DNA of 64,000 bases from Lentzea tibetensis (GTDB lineage Bacteria > Actinomycetota > Actinomycetes > Mycobacteriales > Pseudonocardiaceae). The number at the start of each line of letters is the position of its first letter. Position 1 is the stretch's first letter. A program made the position numbers and the translations under genes. The notes beneath the pieces were generated by a model. The model ran no database searches. It was not told where the DNA came from and saw only the letters and a program-made list of their open reading frames with translations. Positions 26,311-35,193 of the stretch are shown piece by piece. The stretch covers positions 310,001 through 374,000 of the forward strand of contig NZ_VOBR01000006.1 in NCBI RefSeq assembly GCF_007845675.1. The letters are read 5' to 3'.

Positions 26311-29177
26311 CGCTGCTGCATCGTGTCCAGCACGCGGGCGAGCTCCAGGCGTGACGAGACGTGCAGCTTCGCGTAGATCCGCGACAGGTACACCTCGATG
26401 GTGCGCGGGCTGTAGTGCAGCGCGGCGGCGATGTCGCGGTTGCGCATGCCCTGCTGGACGAGCCGCGCGACGTTCTCCTCGGCCTCGGTGAGCAGGCCGG
26501 GCGTCTTCGACCGGGCGCGCGGCACCTTCGCACCGAGCACGCGCAACCGGTTGCCCGCCTGGCGGCGCAGGCCGTGCGCGCCGAGCCGCTGGAACGTCGT
26601 GTACGCCTCGACGAGGGTCGGGACGGCGGACGGGTCGACCTCGCCCAGCGCGAGCTGCGCGCGTGCCTTCTCGAACTCGAGGCCGCCGGTCTCGGCCTCG
26701 TTGATCGCGCTGTGCAGCATCTCGACGTCGTGGTTGACGAGGCCGGTGACGCGGCGGGTCGCGGTGCGCGACCACGGCGAGACCCGCGTCGCGGACACCT
26801 CGTGCAGCTGCGCGAGGGTGCGCTTCGCGGCGTCGAGGTCGCCGACCTCCAGGTCCAGCTCGATCAGCCTGGCCATGAGCACGCAGCTGTACGCGGCCTC
26901 GACGTTGATGCCGACGGCCAGGTCGATCAGCTCACGCGCGTGGGTGAGCTCGCCCTTTGCGATGAGGTAGCCGGACATGGCGAGCGCGTGCATCCGCGAC
27001 ATGTTCGCCGCGGTCGGCGGGCTGAGCGCGGCGAGGCGGGCCGCGACGTCGAGCTCGCCGCGCCACGTGCGGATGTCCAGCTCGATGGCGCGCATCGCCT
27101 CGAGCATCATGACTTCCTGGCTGGCCTCCATCTCGGGGACCACGCGACCGATGCGGTCGAGCGCGGTGTCCCAGCGGCCGCCGAGCCAGTCGAGCGCGAC
27201 GCGCGCGGTGTTCAGCTCGCCGCGGAACCCGTGGGCGCCGACCTGCTCCATCAGCTCCTCGGCCCGGCGCACGCGCCACGACGCGTCGTGCACGAGTCCG
27301 GCGAGCGCGCCGGTCGACGCGCACACGGCCAGCGCCTGGAACTCGAGCATCGGCTGGCCCTCGCTCGCCCGGAGCGCGCGGTTCGAGTACTCGACGGTCT
27401 CGTCGTGGCGGAACAGCATCGACGTGAGCATCGCCAGCTGCTCGAACACCACGACGCCCTCGGCGGGTGACGAGATCGGGAGGTGCTCGATGCCGTCGGC
27501 CTCGGCGAGCGCGTCGTCGTAGCGGCCGTGGAAGATCAGCAGCAGCGCGCGCTGGGCGTGCAGGGCGGCCGGGACCTCGCCGGCGGCGACCTCGCGGTCG
27601 GCCAGCTCCATCGCCTCGGCCAGTCTGCCGACGGAGAACAGGCTCGCGATCAACGCCGTCGCGACGCGGCCGCGTTCCGTGCCGGGCGGCAGTTCGGCGA
27701 GCGCGATCTGGCCCGGTCCGATCGCAGCCGCCGGACGGGACGCGCGCGCCAGCACGCGGCACTGCAACGCCAGCAGCTCGGCGCGCTCGGGTGCGTTGTG
27801 CGGCAACAGTTGCAGCGCGCGGCCGCACAACCCGGCCGCAGTCTCGGGGGCGCTGCCGCGGGCGAGCGCGGCGGCCTCGGCGAGGACGCTCACCGCGACC
27901 AGGTCGCCGGGCGCGGCCGACTCGGCGAGGTGCCACGCGAGCTGGAGCAGGTCGACGGGAAGGCCCTGGGCGCGGTCGTCCATGAGGCGTGAGCTGATGA
28001 GGCTGTGCAGGTGGCGGCGCTGCGCGGGGCCGACCTCCTGGTAGAGCGCCTCCCCCACCAGCGCGTGCGAGAACCGGTAGCCCTGGTCGTCGTCGCGGAC
28101 GACGATCGCCGCGCGCAGCAGGTCGTCGAACGCCTCGACGACGGTGGCCTCCGGCAGCGAGGCGACGCGGGCGAGCAGGCCGATCTGGTCGATCCGGACG
28201 CGGCGGAACACGGCGACCGCCCGTGCGACCGCGCGGGTGTCGTGCGTCAGCGGTGCGACGCGGCGCAGCACGGCCTCGCGGCGGGTGAGCCGGATGGCGT
28301 TGGGGCTCACGGCCAGCCGCGCGCGGTTGCCGTCGACCGTCACCAGGTCGAGCTCGCGCAACGAGCGGGCGATCTCGGTGGCGAAGAACGGGTTGCCGTC
28401 GGCGCGTTGATGCACTTCACGGGCCAGTGCGTCGTCGACCGGCGACTCGAGGACGGCCTCGACGATGCGCGCCACGTCTGGTCCGGTCAGCGGAGCGAGC
28501 TCTACGCGCATAACCTCTGCGTGCTGCTCCAATCGGTCGAGCAGCTCCTCGGCCGCGGTGTTGTCCTCGTTCGAATGAGAGCGGCTGGCCACGACGAGGA
28601 CAAGAGGAGCGGCGGACACGCGTCGGAGCACCAGGGTGAGCAGCGCCAGAGAGTCGTCGTCCACGTGATCGAGGTCGTCGACGAGCAATGCCGTCGGATG
28701 AGCCGACGCCATCTCCGTGAGCAGGCGGACCATGCGCTCCGCCGCGCGGCCGAACCACGCACCGGTGTCCTCGGCGTCGCTGAGGTCGAGCGCGGCGAGC
28801 GCTTCCGCGCGCACCTTGTCGAGCGGCCCGCGCGAGGTGGCGCTGCGCAGAGCCGCGACGATCGCGCCGTACGGGATGCGCCTGCCGAGCACGTCGGAGT
28901 CCGAGACGAGCACGCCGTAGCGCCGATCCTTGAGCCTGCGCGCGAGCTCGGCGAGCAGGCTCGTCTTCCCGATGCCCGGCTCACCCGACACCCTGACCGC
29001 GACGAGCCCCGTGGCGGGCGCGCGGTCGACGCAGTCGAGCACGGCCTTCAGCTCTGGTTCTCGTCCGACGAGCGGCATCACCGCGCTCCGGGTCGGCGTG
29101 TCGACGATGACTGCTACCTCCCGACAGCCCTGGCGGTAAGGCACCCAGTCTTCCATGTGGGTGTATCTGTTCGACAA
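26307..29177 (-). CDS. LuxR-family regulator with N-terminal ATPase (LAL type)
   Basis: 956 residues. An AAA/NACHT-like ATPase lies near the N-terminus (LVGREPELKAVL near 37-48, Walker A SGEPGIGKTSLL near 64-75, Walker B ALLVDDLDHVD). A long helical, TPR-like middle follows. The C-terminal LuxR helix-turn-helix is at about 890-950 (LTEAEENVARLVQQGMRNRD, then IAAALHYSPRTIEVYLSRIY). Large ATP-binding LuxR regulators often control catabolic or secondary-metabolism genes. An internal Met at position 8 or later could be the true start, since the first residues are not conserved-looking. It converges with the MASE1 gene and diverges from the serine hydrolase at 29348. The 170-bp divergent region probably holds both promoters. 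Confidence 0.9.
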   Translation of the reverse strand: MSNRYTHMEDWVPYRQGCREVAVIVDTPTRSAVMPLVGREPELKAVLDCVDRAPATGLVAVRVSGEPGIGKTSLLAELARRLKDRRYGVLVSDSDVLGRRIPYGAIVAALRSATSRGPLDKVRAEALAALDLSDAEDTGAWFGRAAERMVRLLTEMASAHPTALLVDDLDHVDDDSLALLTLVLRRVSAAPLVLVVASRSHSNEDNTAAEELLDRLEQHAEVMRVELAPLTGPDVARIVEAVLESPVDDALAREVHQRADGNPFFATEIARSLRELDLVTVDGNRARLAVSPNAIRLTRREAVLRRVAPLTHDTRAVARAVAVFRRVRIDQIGLLARVASLPEATVVEAFDDLLRAAIVVRDDDQGYRFSHALVGEALYQEVGPAQRRHLHSLISSRLMDDRAQGLPVDLLQLAWHLAESAAPGDLVAVSVLAEAAALARGSAPETAAGLCGRALQLLPHNAPERAELLALQCRVLARASRPAAAIGPGQIALAELPPGTERGRVATALIASLFSVGRLAEAMELADREVAAGEVPAALHAQRALLLIFHGRYDDALAEADGIEHLPISSPAEGVVVFEQLAMLTSMLFRHDETVEYSNRALRASEGQPMLEFQALAVCASTGALAGLVHDASWRVRRAEELMEQVGAHGFRGELNTARVALDWLGGRWDTALDRIGRVVPEMEASQEVMMLEAMRAIELDIRTWRGELDVAARLAALSPPTAANMSRMHALAMSGYLIAKGELTHARELIDLAVGINVEAAYSCVLMARLIELDLEVGDLDAAKRTLAQLHEVSATRVSPWSRTATRRVTGLVNHDVEMLHSAINEAETGGLEFEKARAQLALGEVDPSAVPTLVEAYTTFQRLGAHGLRRQAGNRLRVLGAKVPRARSKTPGLLTEAEENVARLVQQGMRNRDIAAALHYSPRTIEVYLSRIYAKLHVSSRLELARVLDTMQQR

Positions 29178-29347
29178 GTGGCGGTTTGCGTGCCCGAACG
29201 ACCACTCAGCGTAGGCACTTCACCCGGTGTGAGGGCGAACACGTTAGCCGCTAAGTGTTCCCTACTAATCCGTGGTTCCTCTCAGTGATGGCATTTGCCT
29301 GCACAACGAAATGGCCGCCGCCGCAGCCCCGGACGAGGAGAGGGTCA

Positions 29348-30568
29348 ATGTCGATCCAGGGAACTTGTGACCCGCAGTTCAGCGAGGTCCGGAGTGAGTT
29401 CGAACGCAACTTCGCCGAGCGTGGCGAGGTGGGCGCATCCGTCCACGTGACCATCGACGGTGCTCCCGTCGTAGACCTGTGGGGAGGCGTCGCCGACCCC
29501 GCGACGTCCCGCCCGTGGACCGAAGACACCGTCGTGCACGTCTGGTCGTGCACCAAGGGCGCCACCTCGCTGTGCGCCCACATCCTCGCCTCGCGCGGAC
29601 TCCTCGACCTGAACGCCCCCGTCTCCTACTACTGGCCGGAGTTCGCCCAGAACGGCAAGGAGAACGTCCTCGTCCGCCACCTGCTCAACCACTCGGTCGG
29701 CCTCCCCGCACTCAGCGAGTGGCTGCCGGCGGGCGCGTTCTACGACTGGGAGGCCATGACAACGGCTCTGGCCGCCGCCTCGCCCCTGTGGGAGCCCGGC
29801 ACCCGCCACGGCTACCACGGCCTGACCTTCGGCTTCCTGGTGGGCGAGGTCGTCCGCCGCGTCACCGGCGTCTCACTCGGCTCCTTCTTCGAGAAGGAGG
29901 TCTCAGGCCCGCTGGGCCTCGACTTCTGGCTGGGCCTCCCCGAAGACCTAGAGCCACTGGTGTCGCACACCATCCCCGTCGACCCGACCCAGCCCGGCAT
30001 CCTGCTGCCGACGCTGTACATCACGGCCCTGACCCAGCCGGAGTCGACGGCGGGCATGATGCTGCTCAACAACGGCGGCTACATGGCCCCCGGCGAATCC
30101 GACTCCCGCGCCGCACACGCAGCCGAGATGGGCGCCATCGGCGGCATCTCGAACGCCCGAGGCCTGGCCGCCCTCTACCGCCCGCTCGCACTAGGCGGTT
30201 CCTACAACGGCGTGCGCCTGGTGTCCGAGGAGCAGATCCCACAGATGTCGGCCGTGAGCTCGTCCGGCATGGACGCAGTGGTGAGCGTCCCGTCCCGCTT
30301 CGCACTGGGCTTCCAGAAGGCGGCCGACAACACCTACCTGGCCCCCAACGACCGCGAGGGCTGGCTGGTCCCCGAAGAAGCCTTCGGCCACAGCGGCATG
30401 GGCGGCTCCCTCGGCTTCGCCGACCCACGGGCACGCCTGTCCTTCGGCTACGCCATGAACCGCCAGGGCCCAGGCCTGGCCATCAACGAGCGCGGCCAGT
30501 CCCTCGTGGACGCCGTCTACCGCGCACTGGGCTACCGCCAAACCGGCGGCGGCGCCTGGTTCGCCTGA
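29348..30568 (+). CDS. serine hydrolase of the beta-lactamase / EstB esterase family
   Basis: 406 residues from the ATG at 29348, chosen because GAGGAGAGGG lies just upstream; the frame extends 31 codons further without a ribosome site. The nucleophile motif SxxK is SCTK at 67-70 (VVHVWSCTKGATSL). A YHG stretch near 160 may supply the general-base tyrosine, and HSGMGG near 365-370 is in the place of the third beta-lactamase motif. This fits family VIII esterases / class C beta-lactamase-like enzymes, which hydrolyse esters, amides or lactams. There is no signal peptide, so it is probably cytoplasmic. The substrate is unknown. Confidence 0.88.
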   Translation: MSIQGTCDPQFSEVRSEFERNFAERGEVGASVHVTIDGAPVVDLWGGVADPATSRPWTEDTVVHVWSCTKGATSLCAHILASRGLLDLNAPVSYYWPEFAQNGKENVLVRHLLNHSVGLPALSEWLPAGAFYDWEAMTTALAAASPLWEPGTRHGYHGLTFGFLVGEVVRRVTGVSLGSFFEKEVSGPLGLDFWLGLPEDLEPLVSHTIPVDPTQPGILLPTLYITALTQPESTAGMMLLNNGGYMAPGESDSRAAHAAEMGAIGGISNARGLAALYRPLALGGSYNGVRLVSEEQIPQMSAVSSSGMDAVVSVPSRFALGFQKAADNTYLAPNDREGWLVPEEAFGHSGMGGSLGFADPRARLSFGYAMNRQGPGLAINERGQSLVDAVYRALGYRQTGGGAWFA

Positions 30569-30579
30569 TCCCACCCGCT

Positions 30580-30618
30580 CAGGGCTGCCCTCGCAACGAC
30601 GCGGGGGCAGCCCTGTTT
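30580..30618 (+). terminator. intrinsic terminator after the serine hydrolase
   Basis: CAGGGCTGCCC at 30580-30590 pairs with GGGCAGCCCTG at 30605-30615 (11 bp). A small inner CGC/GCG stem forms within the loop, and TTT follows. It begins 12 bp after the stop codon. Confidence 0.8.
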
Positions 30619-30710
30619 CATGTGCGCAGGTTGCCCACAGGGCCGGGGTGCGTGGGCCGCGTGTCGATGCTGCTGGGAGAACTCCCCAGGCCGGGCTGCG
30701 GGCGCTGCCG

Positions 30711-31158
30711 CGATGCCGGTGTGTCTGCGCCACGACCACTACGGCGGCGCCGGGTACCCAGGTAGGCGGCGGACGCCGAAGGCGCCAGAGGTCAGGCCGC
30801 GAAGCCGAAGGCAAGCAGGGCCACGCGGCGACGCCGAGGGCAAGCAGCCCATGCCCGCGATGCCGGTGTGTCTGCGCCACGGCAACTACAGCGGCGCCGG
30901 GTACCGGGTAGACGGGCGGACACCGAAGGCGCCAGAGGTCAGGCGACGAAGCCGAAGGCAAGCAGGGCCAGGCGGCGAAGCCGAAGGCGCCACGGGCCAA
31001 GCGGCGACACCGAAGGCGCCACGGGCCAAGCGGCGACACCGAAGGCGGGCACCCCAAGTCCGCGATGCCGGAGGCGAGCCGTCCCAAAGCCAGCGATCGC
31101 CGAAGGCACGAAGCCGAAGGCGAGCACCAAGAGGCGCCGAAGGCGCAACAAACCACGG
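30711..31158. repeat. gene-free repeat array rich in CCGAAGGC
   Basis: The 590 bp between the terminator and the hairpin element hold no credible gene. An imperfect direct repeat of 147 bp runs from 30711 and again from 30858 (both start CGATGCCGGTGTGTCTGCGC). It is followed by shorter units spaced 29 bp apart (CCGAAGGC at 30981, 31010, 31039). CCGAAGGC occurs ten times in about 380 bp. On the minus strand it reads GCCTTCGG, which includes the C(UUCG)G stable tetraloop sequence. Because 29 is not a multiple of three, the repeats cannot keep one reading frame, which argues against coding. Confidence 0.7.
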
Positions 31159-31290
31159 GGTGGTGGGGTCTCCGTACGGCGCAGGCGAAGCCCTGCCATA
31201 TTTTTAGGGCGGGGTCAAGACGTCTTTTTGTCTTGACCCCGCCCTAAAAATATGGCTGCCTCTGGTGCGCCGTACGGAGACCCCACCACC
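31159..31290. repeat. 132-nt nested inverted-repeat (hairpin) element, copy 1
   Basis: Outer arms 31159-31183 and 31266-31290 are perfect 25-bp inverted repeats (begin GGTGGTGGGGTCTCC). Inner arms 31195-31221 and 31230-31256 are a perfect 27-bp stem with an 8-base loop. Asymmetric spacers of 11 and 9 bases separate the two stems. Similarity to copy 2 (60385-60517, opposite orientation) extends over about 200 bp, 31113-31311. The element lies between two convergent genes and could end transcription in both directions. No transposase or flanking target duplication was recognised. Confidence 0.85.
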
Positions 31291-31340
31291 AAAGCAACCA
31301 TCTACGAAAAGCAACCAGGGACCTCCGGTGGTGCCGGGGT

Positions 31341-31379
31341 CCGGGGCGGAGCCCCGGCGGGGGCAAGGGGCAGCGCCCC
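31341..31379. terminator. two small GC hairpins downstream of the secreted hydrolase gene
   Basis: CCGGGGC-GGA-GCCCCGG (31341-31357) and GGGGC-AGC-GCCCC (31367-31379) lie in the 280-bp gap between the hairpin element and the minus-strand hydrolase gene that ends at 31570. They may end its transcript. The rest of 31380-31569 is AC-rich on the plus strand with nothing else recognised. Confidence 0.4.
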
Positions 31380-31569
31380 ACCCACTTACCCCAACAGCAG
31401 CACCAACCAGGCGTCCCCCCGCGAGAAGACCCCCTTGCACATACCCAACCACGCACCACCGACAATCCCGGCCCACGCACAGGCAACAAGCAACAACCAC
31501 CGGCAGCAAGCAGCAAACAAAGCGGGGCCAGCCGGCAACGCCGACCAGCCCCGCAACACCTCAACCACG

Positions 31570-33153
31570 TCAGAACGGCTGAGGAGCCTGCCCAATCTCG
31601 GTGAACAACGCACTCAACGGCTTAACGGAAGCAACCCCAACCTGCCCAGGAGCAACGTTCTCCGCAACATCAGTACCCGCACAGGTAGTACGAGAAGCAG
31701 GAAGAACCCCAGACACGAGGTACTTGTTCACGATCTTGTCCACACAAGCGTTGCCCCGCAACGCATAATGCCCGTGCTGCCCGTCATTGGACACGGAGAT
31801 CAACGGCTCCCGAAGGTGCTCAGCCATGGCCTGCCCATTGGCGTACGGAGTCTGAGTGTCCCCGTCAGAGTTGATCACCAGCCCAGTCGGGTACTTCCGC
31901 GTAATGGCAGGAATCAACTCAGGCCGCGTGAACCCCCGGAAGGTGCAGTTCTGCGGAGCCCCGTACTCAACAGTCCCACCGTACGGGTGGTTGTCCCGAT
32001 ACCGCCGCATGTCCGCGTAGTACGACTGAACATCGGTGGACCAGTCCCACTCACACGTGACCGCGTAGTACGTACCAGGCGAAGTCGGCTCGATGTCCAT
32101 CGCCGAGATGGCCTTGTTCATGGCCTGAGTCTCAGCGGGATCAGCAGTACCGACCTTCAACGACTGCACGTGCCGCGAGAACGAGGCCCACGTCCGCCGA
32201 TACCGCGTGGAAGCCCCAGCGGCGTTGTCGAACTGCGACTGGTTCGTGTACCCGCCGTACGGCCCGGCGACCAGCTTCTGCGCGATCTTCTCGACCTCAG
32301 CGCGCACCGCGGCGTAAGAAGTACCCAGCCCGAACGTGGAGTTGCGGGCCGCGGTCCACTCCGCCCACTTGCGGAAGTTGAACACCATGGAGTCGACGAC
32401 ATCGGGGTCGGACCCGTGCCACGTCTTGTTGGGGTCGAGCGCGGAGTCCAGAACGGACCGGTCGAGCTTGGTCGGGAACAGCGTCCCGTACACCGAGCCG
32501 AGATGCGTCCCGTAGGAATACCCGACGTAGTTGAGCTTCTTCTCCCCCAACGCCCCGCGCACGACGTCCATGTCGCGAGCGGTGTTCATCGTGTTGATGA
32601 ACCGCCGCATCTCGCCGCCGCCGCGCTGGCAGTTGACCTCCTGCGCCCGCGCGTAGTCGGTCCAGTTGGACAGCTGCGCCTCGGTGGGCCGCGTGGGGAA
32701 CTCGTCGTCGGACCCGGTGCTGATGCACAGCAGGTTCGTCGACCGGCCGACGCCGCGCGGGTCCATGCCGATCACGTCGTAGACCTGGCGGGCCTCCTGG
32801 CCGTCGAACCAGTTCACCAGGCGCAGGCCGCTGCCTCCCGGACCACCGGGGTTGGTGAACAGGATGCCCCGTCTGCGGGCCGGGTCACCGGCCTTCTTGC
32901 GGGAGATCGCGATCTCCAGGCTGCCGTCGTCGGGGTTCTTGTAGTCGACTGGCACGATCACCGTCGCGCACTCGACACCGGTGGACGGGGTGACCCATCC
33001 GGCCGGGCACTCCGCCCAGCTGACCGCCTGGGTGTAGAAGGGCTCCAAACGCTTGGGGTAGTCGGCCGCCTGGGCGGATGAGGCGGACGCGACGACGAGT
33101 GAAGCGGCGAGCGGAGCGACCAACGCCGCTGCGCCCCAGCGTGAATTGCGCAC
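31570..33153 (-). CDS. secreted alpha/beta hydrolase, tripeptidyl aminopeptidase family
   Basis: 527 residues with a Sec-type signal peptide (MRNSRWGAAALVAPLAASLV..., cleavage likely after ASSAQA-A near 29-30). The oxyanion region is NPGGPGGSG near 101-109, with the DPRGVGRS motif near 131-138. The nucleophile Ser213 is in VGYSYGTHLG. The C-terminal Tap-like domain has the acid and base region NSDGDTQTPYANG and SNDGQHGHYAL. This matches the Streptomyces tripeptidyl/prolyl aminopeptidases that trim peptides outside the cell. The gene is monocistronic, convergent with the serine hydrolase, with the hairpin element between them. Confidence 0.9.
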   Translation of the reverse strand: MRNSRWGAAALVAPLAASLVVASASSAQAADYPKRLEPFYTQAVSWAECPAGWVTPSTGVECATVIVPVDYKNPDDGSLEIAISRKKAGDPARRRGILFTNPGGPGGSGLRLVNWFDGQEARQVYDVIGMDPRGVGRSTNLLCISTGSDDEFPTRPTEAQLSNWTDYARAQEVNCQRGGGEMRRFINTMNTARDMDVVRGALGEKKLNYVGYSYGTHLGSVYGTLFPTKLDRSVLDSALDPNKTWHGSDPDVVDSMVFNFRKWAEWTAARNSTFGLGTSYAAVRAEVEKIAQKLVAGPYGGYTNQSQFDNAAGASTRYRRTWASFSRHVQSLKVGTADPAETQAMNKAISAMDIEPTSPGTYYAVTCEWDWSTDVQSYYADMRRYRDNHPYGGTVEYGAPQNCTFRGFTRPELIPAITRKYPTGLVINSDGDTQTPYANGQAMAEHLREPLISVSNDGQHGHYALRGNACVDKIVNKYLVSGVLPASRTTCAGTDVAENVAPGQVGVASVKPLSALFTEIGQAPQPF

Positions 33154-33222
33154 GAATTCCTCCGATCAACGTCTGCGAAAACGTATTCATCGGAGGAGCG
33201 CGCCGGAACCCTACGATCGTCG

Positions 33223-33645
33223 CTACCGCACCTCGAAAAGTTCGTACGTGAGGGTCATGCCGTCCAAACGGCCCTTCGCGACCGCCTGCACCTTGTTCAA
33301 CCAGCGGTACCGGTCGTCGCCGGTCTCGAACAGCGGCGCCGCGTACATCGGTGAGCTGCCCGGACCACCGGAGACGTCGGTGCGCCCGGTGTAGTGGATG
33401 AAGATCAACGCGCCGTCGTCGGTCTCCAGCACCGAGCGCACGTCGAGGGTCGCGGTGCCGTCGGGTCCGATCACCAGCCAGTCGGCCGTTGACGAGCCCT
33501 TCATCTTGCCGGACAACCGCTCCCCGGTGATGGCGCCGGACTCCACCTCGTAGACGAGCCGGTCGCCCACCGGCGTCTTGGGGAGGTAGTGCGGACGGCG
33601 CAGGTCCGCCGTCATGGTGCCGAGCGGAACGAGTTCGATGCTCAC
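33223..33645 (-). CDS. DUF3237 family protein
   Basis: 140 residues from GTG 33645, which has GAGG six bases upstream. It resembles DUF3237: an N-terminal IELVPLGTMTADL strand, GDRLVYEVESGAITGERLSG, ADWLVIGPDGTATLDVRSVL, IFIHYTGR and a C-terminal LNKVQAVAKGRLDG...YELFEV. These are small beta-barrel proteins without proven activity, often found beside dehydrogenases of aromatic or steroid-type catabolism. It is the third gene of the SDR-SDR-DUF3237 operon, 8 bp after the second SDR. Confidence 0.82.
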   Translation of the reverse strand: MSIELVPLGTMTADLRRPHYLPKTPVGDRLVYEVESGAITGERLSGKMKGSSTADWLVIGPDGTATLDVRSVLETDDGALIFIHYTGRTDVSGGPGSSPMYAAPLFETGDDRYRWLNKVQAVAKGRLDGMTLTYELFEVR

Positions 33646-33653
33646 GAATGACC

Positions 33654-34379
33654 TCAGATCATGGAAAGGCCGCCGCTGACGGCGAGGGTGTGCCCGGTGA
33701 TGAAGGAGGCGTCGTCGGACACCAGGAAGGCGATCGCACCGGCGATCTCGTCGGGGGTGCCGCTGCGCTTCATGGTCGTCGCGTCGATCATCCCCTGGCG
33801 CAGCCGCGCGCCGAGCGTGCCCGCGTCGGACGCGGAACCGTTGAGCAGCTGGGTGTCCACCGGGCCGGGCGCGACCGCGTTGCACCGCACGCCGTAGCGC
33901 GTGGACTCCTGCGCGATCGCCTTGGTGAAACCGATCAACCCCGCTTTGGCCGCGGAGTACGCGGCGCCCGCGATGGTCCCGCCGCGGCCCGCCTCGCTGG
34001 ACACGTTGACGATCACACCGCGCCGCCGCGCGTGCATGCCGGGCAGGACGGCGTGCGTGCACGTCATCGCGCCGAGCAGGTTCACGCCGAGCACGAAGTC
34101 CCAGTCGGCGCGCGTGGTGTCGAGGAAGAACGCGAACCGCGAGGCGCCCGCGTTGTTGATCAGCACGTCGACCTCGCCGATCGACGCGATCACCGCGTAG
34201 ACGGAGTCGGTGTCGGCGACGTCGAGCGTCACCGCGACCCCTCCGATCTCCTCGGCGACCAGCTCCGCGTTCGCGACGTCGATGTCCGCGACCACGACCG
34301 AATGGCCTTCCTTCGCGAGCCTGCGGCAGACCGCGGCGCCGATGCCGGATCCACCTCCGGTCACGAACGCGGTGCTCAC
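33654..34379 (-). CDS. short-chain dehydrogenase/reductase
   Basis: 241 residues from GTG 34379, chosen for the GTGA overlap with the preceding SDR gene and because the Rossmann motif starts at once (VTGGGSGIG near 5-13). NNAG is near 82, the catalytic Ser is in VNVSSEAG, the YxxxK motif is YSAAKAG near 143-149, and the end is SGGLSMI. A classical NAD(P)-dependent SDR acting on an alcohol or ketone of unknown identity. Its coupling with a second SDR and a DUF3237 gene suggests successive redox steps in one catabolic route. Confidence 0.88.
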   Translation of the reverse strand: MSTAFVTGGGSGIGAAVCRRLAKEGHSVVVADIDVANAELVAEEIGGVAVTLDVADTDSVYAVIASIGEVDVLINNAGASRFAFFLDTTRADWDFVLGVNLLGAMTCTHAVLPGMHARRRGVIVNVSSEAGRGGTIAGAAYSAAKAGLIGFTKAIAQESTRYGVRCNAVAPGPVDTQLLNGSASDAGTLGARLRQGMIDATTMKRSGTPDEIAGAIAFLVSDDASFITGHTLAVSGGLSMI

Positions 34380-35143
34380 GCGACTGTCCCGCCGTCGACG
34401 ACGATGATCGACCCGGTCGTGTACGACGCCGCGGCCGAAGCCAGCCACACCACCGAACCCGCGACCTCGTCCGCCTCGCCGACCCGGCCCAGCGCGGTCT
34501 TGCCGATGACGGCCTTGTGCAGCTCGGGCGTCTCGACGATCAGCTTCGAGAAGTCGGTGTTGATCACACCGGGCGCGACCGCGTTGACCCTGATGCCCTG
34601 CGGGCCGAGCTCGCGCGCCAGCGTCTTCGTCGCGCTGATCATCGCCGCCTTGGCCGCCGAGTACAGGCCCATGAACGGCTCGGCCTTCAGACCTGCCGCG
34701 GACACGATGTTGATGACCGAACCGCCACCGTGTCCGAGGCCGGCCCTGACCGCCTCGCGCGTCAGGCTCAACGGCGCGCGAACGTTGACGGCCATGATCT
34801 TGTCGAAGAGCTTCGGCGTCACGTCGATCATCGCGCCGAACGGCGGGCTCGCGCCCGCGTTGTTCACCAGCACGTCGATCCGGCCGAACCGCGCCGTCAC
34901 CGACTCGACGATGCCCGCGATCTCGTCTTCGTGGCCGACGTCCGCGACCACGGGGAGCGCCTCGACCTCGAACTCGCGCTCGATCTCGGCCGTGACCTGC
35001 TTCGTGGCCTCCGCGGTGCGGGCGACCACGGCGATGCTCGCACCGGCGCGGGCGAGGCCGCGCACAGTCGCGAGACCGATGCCACGGGTACCACCCGTGA
35101 CCAGTGCGACATGCCCTACCAGGGAGAACGGATTGCTCGACAT
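34376..35143 (-). CDS. short-chain dehydrogenase/reductase
   Basis: 255 residues starting MSSNPFSL at ATG 35143. Cofactor motif TGGTRGIG lies near 16-23, NNAG near 94, catalytic Ser in INIVSAAG, YSAAKAAM near 160-167 and VDGGTVA at the end. An upstream extension to 35227 runs through the operator and into the TetR gene and was rejected. No clear ribosome site precedes the ATG, so translation may be leaderless or weakly initiated. It heads the SDR operon; the 15-bp operator palindrome is 15 bp upstream, which suggests TetR control. Confidence 0.88.
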   Translation of the reverse strand: MSSNPFSLVGHVALVTGGTRGIGLATVRGLARAGASIAVVARTAEATKQVTAEIEREFEVEALPVVADVGHEDEIAGIVESVTARFGRIDVLVNNAGASPPFGAMIDVTPKLFDKIMAVNVRAPLSLTREAVRAGLGHGGGSVINIVSAAGLKAEPFMGLYSAAKAAMISATKTLARELGPQGIRVNAVAPGVINTDFSKLIVETPELHKAVIGKTALGRVGEADEVAGSVVWLASAAASYTTGSIIVVDGGTVA

Positions 35144-35157
35144 GGTGCCGAAGTTAA

Positions 35158-35172
35158 TCGACACCGTGTCGA
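35158..35172. promoter_or_regulatory. TetR-type operator palindrome TCGACAC-C-GTGTCGA
   Basis: A perfect 15-bp palindrome with a central C lies in the 50-bp gap between the TetR gene (ends 35194) and the first SDR gene (starts 35143). Its form is typical of TetR-family operators. It probably binds the adjacent regulator and controls the SDR operon. Confidence 0.65.
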
Positions 35173-35193
35173 GTCGAAAGCGGTGAGCGTTAT

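Noticed and set aside
30981-31050. CRISPR-like array because of the 29-bp periodicity
   Set aside because: Units abut without spacers, are degenerate, and no cas gene is nearby.
30191-31156. Open frame of 321 codons on the minus strand across the repeat array
   Set aside because: Composition comes from CCGAAGGC repeats, the 29-bp units break frame conservation, and it overlaps the serine hydrolase.
31159-31290. Hairpin copy 1 as part of an insertion sequence
   Set aside because: No transposase, no flanking target duplication and no cargo gene was found. It is reported as a repeat element only.
31252-31311. Short conserved frame reading out of both hairpin copies (MAASGAPYGDPTTKAT and a near copy)
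   Set aside because: The similarity follows from the nucleotide conservation of the element. Copy 2 has GTG in another register at the start, and no stop is shared. Too few differences to show coding selection.
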